From Paulinella micropora (Eukaryota > Cercozoa > Imbricatea > Euglyphida), in contig BJOX01000066.1 of assembly GCA_009731375.1 (NCBI GenBank), positions 157,231 to 219,024 of the forward strand: a DNA stretch of 61,794 nucleotides, written 5' to 3'. The notes under the pieces are model-generated. The model worked only from the letters and a program-made list of their open reading frames with translations, was not told the origin of the DNA and ran no database searches. Numbering within the stretch: position 1 is the stretch's first letter; every line of letters starts with the position of its first letter. The translations under genes and the position numbers were made by a program. Positions 22,062 through 34,479 of the stretch are shown here, piece after piece.

Positions 22062-22158
22062 AGAATGTCGCGACTCAAAAATTCTCATGAGAACAGAGTC
22101 ACATGCGGTTATTGCAATTTGGGAGAAGTGGACAGTATGGAGCAGCTCGCAAAAGAGG
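22062..22158 (+). CDS. Candidate first recognised exon: CxxC start of the ePHD finger
   Basis: Acceptor CTGGCTTCCAG, then [20 protein letters not shown] and [13 protein letters not shown] before donor GG-GTAGAA. The C-G-Y-C pair fits the first zinc ligands of an extended PHD finger completed by the exons at 25306 and 25653. ATG at 22065 could be the start, but a splice acceptor immediately upstream suggests otherwise. This exon ends in phase 1 while the exon at 25306 needs phase 2, so an exon may be missing, perhaps in a gap (22716 or 24431). Confidence 0.5.
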
Positions 22159-22162
22159 GTAG

Positions 22163-22228
<66 letters not shown>

Positions 22229-22249
22229 GCACACACACACTCACTCTCA

Positions 22250-22298
<49 letters not shown>

Positions 22299-22301
22299 GC
22301 A

Positions 22302-22359
<58 letters not shown>

Positions 22360-22409
22360 GACAAACACACACACACACAGACACAGACACACACACACAC
22401 ACACACACA

Positions 22410-22455
<46 letters not shown>

Positions 22456-22460
22456 CCTCC

Positions 22461-22522
<62 letters not shown>

Positions 22523-22535
22523 GTATATCTATCTA

Positions 22536-22613
<78 letters not shown>

Positions 22614-22666
22614 CTCTTTCTCTCTCTTCGGAGTCGCGTGTTCTTTCTGTCTGCCTCTCTCCCTCC

Positions 22667-22715
<49 letters not shown>

Positions 22716-22836
22716 NNNNNNNNNNGAAGATTATGATGTATGCATGCACCTACCATACATTCGTATGTTTAGGTAACTGCAACATTGTAATATATTGAAA
22801 ATTCACTTGTTTGTTTGTTAGTGTGTGCGCGTGTGT

Positions 22837-22895
<59 letters not shown>

Positions 22896-23309
22896 GAGAT
22901 ATCCACTAATGTCAGAAAAGGAGCTTCTGATTTCGTCAACCAAGGAGATCTATGGGCGTTTCCCCGATGCCCTGCTAAGCCGTGAATTTGCACGGAAGGG
23001 AGAGACAGGCGGACCAGAGGAGCTCTCTCAACAGCATGTCTTGTTGAGAGTCCAAAACCTCCACAGTGCTGGCGGTACCAGGGCTTATTCCATTCCATAA
23101 GCCCCTTGCAGAACGAGCTCTCACCTCCATTACAGAGGACCCAGTAAGTAGATGGAGTTTTGAGACAATGGCAATATCCGCAGGACATCATCGAGAACCA
23201 AACAGTCTGCCATAAAGCGACAGAGCACTGTGGGTGGTATTCCGGCTCAATAAGTGAGAAAGGGCACCCTGAGGGAACAGGATTGTGCTTTCCCACGCTA
23301 ATTTAGAAC

Positions 23310-23377
<68 letters not shown>

Positions 23378-23508
23378 TTAGATAGATAGGTAGGTAGGTA
23401 GTAGGTAGGTAGGTTGGTAGGTAGGTAGGTAGGTAGGTAGGTAGGTAGATAGGTAGGTAGGTAGATATAGATATAGATATAGATATAGATATATATATAG
23501 ATATAGAT

Positions 23509-23565
<57 letters not shown>

Positions 23566-25061
23566 AGATAGATACAGAAATTGAAGTTGTGTGTTTGTGG
23601 CGTGCGTTGCAAACCAATCTTGTTCTCATGCGTTGCATGTGCGTGTCTGTAGGAACCGCGCTCGACTTTACATTCCTCCGTGAAAACGAGTATTTCCTCT
23701 TCTTTCTTTCTTTTTTTCTTCCTTTCTTTCTCCCTTTCTTCCTTCCTTCCTTCTTCCTTCCTTCCTTCCTTCCTTCCTTCCTTCTTTCTTTCTTTCTTTC
23801 TTTCTGTCTTCTTTTCTGTCTTTCTTTCTTTCTTTCTTTCTTTCTGAATTTATGTATTTATTTATTTATTTATTTCCATTCCGTGGGTCTTTCTTTCTTT
23901 TGTTTGCTCTTTCCTTCTTTCCTCCTTTCCTTCCTTTCTTCTTTCCTTACTTCATTTCTGATATTTTTGACTAAGTAAAATTTATCTTTCAAGATCCATA
24001 CCATACATACATTCATGTATATATATAATATATATATATATATATGACATATATATATATGTATATATATATGTATATATATATATAATTTTGAGAGTGA
24101 GAGAGAGAACACCCTTACCCCCCCCCCCCCCCCCCCCCCCTTTTTTGTCTTCTTTCTTTCTTTCTTTATCTATGTATGTATGTAGATATGGGTTATTACA
24201 TTTTTTTATTATTATTTTTTTTACTTTATTTTTTATTATTATTATTATTATATTATTAATGGACACCGTGATAGCCCAGTGGTCAAGTTCTACCATCTGG
24301 GCCCTGTCGCCAGTTCGATTCCCGTCGGTGCCACCAGTATTTTCATTGAACATACCGGTCTATTTCTGGACCAGTATTTTCATTGAACATACCGGCCCGT
24401 CTGGAAGTGTTGGAACTGCCCTTGCGGGGGNNNNNNNNNNCCCCCCCCTGTGTGTTTATGTGTGGATTCTTCTTCTTCTTCTTCTTCTTCTTCTTCTTCT
24501 TCTTCTTCTTCTTCTTCTTCTTCTTCTTCTTCTTCTTCTTCTTCTTCTTCTTCTTCTTCTTCTTCTTCTCCTCCTCCTCCTCCTCCTCCACCTCCTCCTC
24601 CTTTTCCTCCTTGCTCCTCGTCCCTCTCTTTCTCTTCCTCTTTCTCTTTCTCTTTCTGTTCCTCTTTCTCTTCCTCTTTCTCTTCCGCTTTCTCTTCCTC
24701 TTTCTCCTTCCTCTTTCTCCTTCCTCTTTCTCTTTCCTCTTTCTCTTTCCTTTCTCTTTCCTCTTTCTCTTTCCTCTTTCTCTTTCCTCTTTCTCTTTCC
24801 TCTTTCTCTTTCCTCTTTCTCTTTCCTCTTGCTCTTTCCTCTTGCTCTTCCTCTTTCTCTTCCTCTTTCTCTTCCTCTTTCTCTTCCTCTTTCGCTTCCT
24901 CTTTCGCTTCCTCTGTCTCTTCCTCTGTCTCTTCCTCTTTCTCTTCCTCTGTCTCTTCCTCTTTCGCTTCCTCTGTCTCTTCCTCTGTCTCTTCCTCTTT
25001 CGCTTCCTCTTTCTCTTCCTCTTTCTCTTCCTCCTTTCACGCTTCCTCCTTCCACTCCTCT

Positions 25062-25093
<32 letters not shown>

Positions 25094-26834
25094 TTCCTCT
25101 TCCTCCTCCATCTTCTTCTTCTTCTTCTTCTTCTTCTTCTTCTTCTTCTTCTTCTTCTTCTTCTTCTTCTTCTTCTTCTTCTTCGTCTTCGTCTTCTTCT
25201 CCTCTTTCTTGTCCCCTCTTCCTTCTCTCCTCTTACACAAAGACACCTAGCTTTTGTTATAATGACAAATAGCACATCATCTTTTGTCCTCCCTCTGCCT
25301 ATCAGGTTGATGTCGGGTGAGTTGCACCAAAACGGCAAGTACTGCTATCACTACTGCTGCGCAATACTAAGCCCGGACCCATATTGCATTGAAGGCAAGC
25401 TGGTGTGTTCACAGCAAACTCTAACTTAATCAATCAAATCCCACAACTGAACTTGAACGTAGTTGGTTGTAAGATCAGCCAACAATATCGAATGCGTTGA
25501 CGCAAGGAATGTGTAGTCCAAAACTTCCTGTTGCGATGTCAGTTGGTGTAGCCGTACATTAAATCAGCCCTTATAATATTTTAAGATCTACCAGTTTGTA
25601 CTACCTATTTTCTCAAAGCAACTAACTTACACATATGTCTTCTTCTGTACAGAATGGAGTTCCCGAAGATATCAAACGGGCGAAGGAAAACAAGTGCGTA
25701 GAGTGCCACAAAGCAGGAGCTTCGCTTGCCTGCGATTGTGGGTTTTGTAACCAAGGGCCTGGCGAACAGCTATATGTACATCTCCTGTGCGGCTTACAAC
25801 AGGGCGGAAATTTCCGCGGAAATTTAGAAGAATTTTACTATATGTGCCCAGGTCATTCTCATATACTATATTGTATTGAATCAGTATATTATTGTAATTA
25901 TGCTAAACCATAAAGCCACACTGTATTAGATTAGATTAGATTAGATTAGATTAGATTAGATTAGATTATGTATGTTAGGTTAGGTTAGGTTAGGTTAAAT
26001 CATGTTAAGCTATGTTATACTATGTTATGTCTATGTCACATTACTAAATTACATTATTTTATATTATATCATATTATATTATGATTTTTTATTATTTCAT
26101 TTTGTATTACTAGATGGATAGATAGATAGATAGGTAGTGGGGTAGTGAGGTAGGTAGGTACATTGGTTGTTAAATAGATAAAGATAAATGGAGTGAATGA
26201 ATGAATTTGTGCGCGTTCTGTGTTCAGACGAGGCCAAAGAACGGAAGCGAAAACAAGGCTCCAAAGTGGCCAAAGAGAAGAAAGCTCTTGAAATCTGTCA
26301 TCAAGACAATAGTATGATATGATATGATATGATATGATATGATATGATATGACATGACATGATATGATATGATATGATATGATATGATATGATATGATAT
26401 GATACGATATGATATGATATGTATGATATATGATATATGATGTATGATATATGATGTATGATATATGATATATGATACCATGATATATATGATATATGAT
26501 ATATGATATATAATATATGATATATGGATCCGACTCTAACTCCGGCTCCGACTGTAAAAGTATATCAATGATATATGATGTATGATATATGATATATGAC
26601 ATATGATATGTGATATATGATACATGATATATATGATATATGATATATGATATATGATATATGATATGTGATATATGATATATGATATATGGATCCGACT
26701 TTAACTCCGGCTCCGACTGTAAAAGTATATCAACTACATAGAATATAAACACGTTAGGCTTCAAGGAAAGCTTCATTCTTCAAGCAGTACTTTGCATCAA
26801 CTATAAGCCATCAGTGGCAATAGTAGTAGTAGTA

Positions 26835-26874
<40 letters not shown>

Positions 26875-26930
26875 TAGTAGTAGTAGTAATAGTAATAGTA
26901 GAAGTAGTAGTAGAAGTAGAAGTAGTAGAA

Positions 26931-26988
<58 letters not shown>

Positions 26989-27000
26989 CAGTAGTAGTAA

Positions 27001-27069
<69 letters not shown>

Positions 27070-27102
27070 CAGTAGCAGTAGTAGTAGTAGTTAGTAGTAG
27101 TA

Positions 27103-27133
<31 letters not shown>

Positions 27134-27194
27134 CAGTAGTAGTAGTAGTAGTAGTATTGCTATCTACTGTCATACATACATCCATGCATACTAG

Positions 27195-27252
<58 letters not shown>

Positions 27253-27300
27253 GCCTAACACGAATACTACTACTAACACGAATACTGCTATACTACTACT

Positions 27301-27363
<63 letters not shown>

Positions 27364-27384
27364 CACTACTACTACTACTACTAC

Positions 27385-27443
<59 letters not shown>

Positions 27444-27476
27444 GTAATAATAACAATAATAATAATAATAATAATA

Positions 27477-27548
<72 letters not shown>

Positions 27549-27885
27549 CTACTACTACTCCTAACTAAAGGGAAATCGCGACACTACCTTCCTTCTTTCC
27601 TTCATTCCTCTCGTTCCTTGCTTCCTTTCCTATATTTCTTGTGTCTTACTTTCTTTCTTCCTTCTTCGAAATTCCCTTCGCTTCGCTTATACTTTTTTGC
27701 TTGCTTGCAGAGCATACGTCGGGCGCTTCAGCTCGGCCAAACAAGCAAGTCGCCTCCAGGCTTGCGAGTCTGCAGGTCTTATGCTTCACAGAATATAAAT
27801 AATTATAAATATATATATATATACATGTATATATATATATGTATATATATGTATGTATATATATATATATATTATATTATATATA

Positions 27886-27921
<36 letters not shown>

Positions 27922-28161
27922 TGTATGTACATACTTATGTATGTAATACTATTTATGTATGTATGTATGTATGTATGTATGCATGCATGTATGTATGTAT
28001 GTATGTATGTATGTACGTATGTACATATTTATGTATGTATGTATGTATGTATGTATGTATGTGTATGTATGTATGTATGTATGTACATGCATATGTATGT
28101 ATGTATGTGTATGTATTTATGTGTATGTATGTATGTATTTATGTCTATATATGTATGTATG

Positions 28162-28192
<31 letters not shown>

Positions 28193-28694
28193 CATACATG
28201 CATGCATACATACATACATACATACATGCATACATTCATACACATACATACACATACATACATATACACATGCATACACATACATACATACATACATGCA
28301 TTCATACATACATACATACATACATGCATGCATGCATGCATACATACATACATACATAAATGCATACATACATGCATACATACATCTATGTTTGTTTTTT
28401 GGCTCCCATTCATACTGCAAGACTGCCTCCTCTGAATTGTCTTCGTCTTCGTCTTCGTCTTCGGAGAGGTCCGCCGCTTTGGAAAAGGTAACCACTGATC
28501 ATGACATACATGCAATATCGTACATACATACATACATACATACATGCATGCATACATACATACATACATACATGCATGCATGCATACATACATACATAAA
28601 TCATGTTATGAGTAGATATGATGTTTGCTGTCTACATGGTTTTTGTATGCTAGGCAAAGCCTACACACACAAAAACATACTGTATGTATTTATG

Positions 28695-28725
<31 letters not shown>

Positions 28726-29872
28726 TGTATGTATGTATGTAATGTATGTATATATGTATGTATGTAATGTATGTATGTATGTAATGTATGTATGTATGTA
28801 TGTATGTATGTATGTATGCATGCATGCATGCATGCATGTATGCATGTATGTATGTATGTATGTATGTACATATGTATGCATGTATGTATGTATGTATGTA
28901 TGTATGTGTATGTATGTATGTATGTATGTATGTATGTATGTATGTGTATGTATGTATGTATGTATGTATGTATGTATGTATGTATGTATGAAATTGCATG
29001 TATGTCATGATCAGTGGTTACCTTTTCCAAAGAGGCCCAATATATGTATAATGTATGTATGTATGTATGTATGTATATATGTATGTATGTATGTTATGTA
29101 TTTATGTATGTATATATGTATACATACATACTACATACATACTACATACATACATACATACATACATACATACATACATACATGCTAACATACATGCATA
29201 CATACATATGTATGTACATACACATACATACATATAACATACATACATACATACATACATGCATACATACATACATACACATACATACATACATACATAC
29301 ATACATACATACATACATACATACATACAAAATATATACGTTGGGCCGCTTTGGAATAGGTAACCACTGATCATGACATACATACATACATACATACATA
29401 CATACATACATACATAGATTTATTATATGCATACATACATATATACATACATGCATGAATGCATGCATACATACATACATACATACATACATACATGCAT
29501 ACATACGGATACATACATACATACGTATACATACATACATACATACATACATACAGACAGACAGACATGCATGCATATATACATACATACATACATACAT
29601 ACACTTATGCATTACATACATGCATGCATACACACATGTTTACACACATACATGCATACATACATACATACATACTCATACATACATACATGCATACGTT
29701 TATACATACATACATACATACATACATACATACATACATACATACATACATACGTACGTACCCTTTGAAGTTGAAGTTACAGTTTTATAGAAATTTTTAA
29801 CAAAGTCCAAAATTTTATAATTAATGTATTTATTATATATATATGTATGTATATATATATATATACATACAG

Positions 29873-29910
<38 letters not shown>

Positions 29911-29916
29911 ACATAT

Positions 29917-29947
<31 letters not shown>

Positions 29948-30003
29948 GTGTGTGTATATATATATATACACACATACATACATACATACACACAGTGTAT
30001 ATG

Positions 30004-30084
<81 letters not shown>

Positions 30085-32693
30085 TATGACGATGCAATAG
30101 AATCTACTATGGCACAATAATAGTTAATCTAAGATAAAATACAAGCAAAAATATAATTGCAATAAGATACGACATGTTTTCATCTAGAGCATAAGAATAA
30201 TGTAACATAATATTTCCATTTGATTTAGTCAATATGCATAAAGAATGTGTGTGTGACCTTAGCCCCTGACTGAGGAAGCTCTTGCCTTAGCAAAAAAAAG
30301 TGGGCACATGCCACCGGGCTACTTGTTCTGGGGAGGTATGTATGTATGTATGTATGTATGTATGTATGTATGTATACATGCATGTATGTATGCTGTTACA
30401 TCTTGTGCATGAGGCCTAATGTGTGTGCGTATGTATGTATGTATGTATGTATGTACGGATGCATTTATGCATGTATATATAGCGTTTGAAAACTGGGGCA
30501 TATGGCCTTGTGTGACCTGGAGCCTCGATCTTGTCCCTTTGGATGAAAATAAAAAAGAACTGCTAAAGGGTAGGAAAAAAAACAACCGCAGTCGGTAAGA
30601 AAATGAGGCACGTGAAATATTTGCATGTTGACTCATTTGATAACCTGAGTTGCAGCACAGGCTTCTATGCTTGGGAATAATTTGTTGCACTTATCTGGAA
30701 CCTTCCAGCTTCTGTAGCATTCTTGAAATAAACCATTTCTGGGTTGCTTGTCTGCACATCTACACTCCATGTCTAATACTTTCTTGCTTCTTTGCGTCTT
30801 TGCCTCTTTTTCCCAACTAATCTCCTCCTTCCTTCTCATATATGGCTCACTCTCTTCTTTGTTCCTCTCTCTCCCTGTCGCCCTCTCTCAGTTGGCTCAT
30901 CATGTTTCTCGTGGAATCGGATGACTGCTTCTTTTGGGTCGATTTCAAAAAAAGCACCGACGCCATGCTGCCGTGGAACAGCGAAAATGAAAGGAAATAT
31001 GGCCAATTGGCCACAGATGAAGCGGTAATAACACTAACCATTCCTATCCCATCATCCTTGCCTCTTCGCTGTCCTCTTGCATTCGCATGTCTCTGTTTAT
31101 TTTAGCATCTTGATGTGAACCTCTTATTAAGCAAAAACTGGAAAGCAACGCAAGACCCAAGCACAGCCATAGAAGATCTTACAGGACTGCAAGCAAATGA
31201 GGCCTGGCATGGCTCTTCAAACTTTCAAAAAATTTTGGACCAGTCAATTTCTTTGTCGTCATCGTTGTTGTTGTTGTTGTTGTCGTTGGCGTTGTCACTA
31301 TTGCTTTTGTCTTTGCCTGTTGTTTTTTGTTTTTGATCCTGTTGTTGATGATGATGACGACGATGGTGATTTTGTCAAAGGAACGGAAAGCGGGTTTCTA
31401 TAGCTTCTCTGGCACAACTATCGTTCCCTGCTTGGCATCTTACAATAGAGTATATGTATGTAGATGTTTGTTGGCTAGCCATTACCAGGCACTTTTTTGT
31501 TGAGAATTCCCTTTCCTACCCTTTTCCATTGTCTCTCTCAAGCATGGAATTGATTTGAAAGTGGTGCGTGTTTGTGTACTCTGTCTCAGGTGAAGAAGGG
31601 ATACCAAGATGCCCTCAGCTATCTGGCGGGGGAAAGGTCTATATACGGTCCGCTCAAACGAGGCAAAAAGAACAGCGACAGTGACAGTAACTAGATGCAA
31701 CATCGAGTATTTTGACAGAGGCGAAGGTGCAGGCACGATAGCTAAATAGATAGACATGTAAAAACGGACGTATAGCTTTTTCAAAATTTTGATAGTATAC
31801 GGATGCAATCTTTGACAGATAGCTCCACAGTTGATACAAAGATATACGTATACATATGGAATCATTGAATATATGAATATTGGACACAAATATATATAAC
31901 ATTGTATATGATAGAATTACGTAAGATCAATGGATCGATATATAAGACGGGTAGGCAGTAGGTAGGTAGGTAGGTAGGTATATAAGCAGGTAGAAGGATA
32001 GATGTACGAAAAGTAATCTTATTAGTAGGTGAAAGTCTCATAGGTAAAGAGATAAATAAACCCGTACTGTCAAAGCTTGTCATGTTTTCCTTTTGTGTTG
32101 CTGTCTTTGTACTAGAGGAAGCAAAGGCAAAGTTCATCAAAGAGGTATGTTACATGTGATCAAAGGCTTCATTTTTTGTCCCTCTTGAAAAATAAAAGAG
32201 TATATTATATTATATTATTCAGAAAGTATGGCAAGCGAAGTGGCTTGATACATGATCGAATGACAGTTACATGATCGAATGATAGTTTTCATTCTCTTTC
32301 ATTATGAATCTTTGAAATTTCTTTGTCAGGGGATTCAATCTAGACAATTTATATATATATTCAATCTAGACTATGTATATATATATACATATATGTATAT
32401 ATATTTATATATACCAGGTCTTATGCTTCCATAAACCTTAACAGATATAAACAAATATATATATATATATATATAATATATATATATTATATATATGTAT
32501 ACATATATGTATGCATGTGTATATATATGTATATATATTTCAACAGTTTGAGACCCAGGAGCTGATCCGAGTCGCGCAAACGGGTAATGTCGAGAAGGTG
32601 AGGAAACTTCTGGAGCTGGACGTCGATCTGCAGGGAAAAGATCAAGTAAGTGACGAGCAATTTGCTTTTCTTCTTCTTCTTCTTCTTCTTCTT

Positions 32694-32724
<31 letters not shown>

Positions 32725-32898
32725 AAAAATTATAATCAAGTATTGATCTCACTTAACAGTCTCAAAAGGTATTCGGAAGCGGGAGTTATCTATCTCTTTA
32801 CATTTTGTTATATGCACAGGCATCTATCAATGTCTCTTTTCTTTCCAGCCATTTCCCCTGACCGTTGGTTTGGCTTATGCATTTCCTTGTTATATCCC

Positions 32899-32931
<33 letters not shown>

Positions 32932-33597
32932 TNNNNNNNNNNTGTTCGTAATAATCTCAAGGCTCGCTCTTGTACACGGCTTTCTGTCTTTTATGTTCAT
33001 TGTACAATCTTTCCTTTCTTTTTATGCTTGATCTCGCTTGATTTGTTTTTCTTTTACTTCTACTTTTCTTTCTTTGACCACCATTTTTTTTTCTTTTTCT
33101 TGAGGTCTGGTGTGTTGAGAAGCAAAGGAAGACAAAAAGCAAAGGAATAACAGAAGGAAAACAGAAGGAAAAAAAGAAAGGAAAGTTAGAAAAGGGCAGA
33201 AACAAGGAAGGAAAGCTTCTTGCGCTTGGCTCTGGCAGCATGGCAGCACTGCCCTCATGTGGGCTAGTGAGAAAGGAGACAAGACGATCACCAAGTTGCT
33301 ACTGGAGGCCAAGGCAAACTCTAACATCACAAATAAAGTAAGCACAAAACTACCTAGCTTCTGTCCATCTATCCATCTATCCATCTATCTATCTGTCTAT
33401 CAATATTTCTGTCTAGCTCTCTATGTCTGTCTGCTTGTCTGTGTCTCTGTCCACCCTGTCACCTGCTAAGCTGCAAATTACTTCTAAAATTCTCGTTTTT
33501 CTTCCCTTCTCCCTTGGTTATATATATATATAATATATATATATGTATATGTATGTATGTATGTATGTGTGTATGTATGTATGTATGTATGACCTTG

Positions 33598-33667
<70 letters not shown>

Positions 33668-34258
33668 GATAGACAGGCATCCATTCGCTTCTGCACCTGC
33701 TGCGCTAGCTGCTCCAGATTATTACTTTATCCTCACCTTTTCTCTCAAAGATCACGTTTAATGAAGAAAGTGGTACTGAGTGTGACTTTGTCAAATTTGT
33801 ATGGGTTTCATTTTCGCAATGTTGCATCTAATGAGCACGTTTGAAATCTTCTGTACATTAGCTACCTCTGCTCAATCGAAGCAAAAACAGCATTGACTGC
33901 GAACGACACCCGTAAAAAATATATAAAGAAACAAATAAAAAAGTTACGAATGTTTGTGCTGAATAAGTGCGTCGCGCGATCTTCTTTGCAGAGGGGATTG
34001 ACCGCTTTGGCGATCGCAGCAGATAAGGGGCACAAAGATGTGGCAGCACTTTTGATCAAGGCCAAGGCGGATCTTCACATCCGAAGTGAGGTCAGTTGCC
34101 GGGAAATCACTAGCATCACAATAGGGCAGGTTCCAGAAATCAGCGGCAATTTGGTCCGCAATTTAAGGGGGGGGGGGGNNNNNNNNNNNNNNNNNNNNNN
34201 NNNNNNNNNNNNNNNNNNNNNNNNNNNNNNNNNNNNNNNNNNNNNNNNNNNNNNNNNN

Positions 34259-34289
<31 letters not shown>

Positions 34290-34432
34290 TTCCCCCCCCC
34301 CAAAAAAATCTCTCTTTCTTCGCTCTCTTTCTTTGCTCGCTTCTATCTTTTCTAGCTTGGTTCTTTTTGCTTCTGTTTGCAGCTTGAGCATCTTCTTCTT
34401 CTTCTTCTTCTTCTTCTTCTTCTTCTTCTTCT

Positions 34433-34479
<47 letters not shown>

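Noticed and set aside
24262-24336. Functional tRNA gene
   Set aside because: A and B boxes and an ACCA end are present, but anticodon and T stems do not pair and a second copy carries a long shared body, so it is a SINE-like head.
27796-29760. CRISPR-like array
   Set aside because: The repeats are continuous tetranucleotides without unique spacers, in a eukaryotic context.
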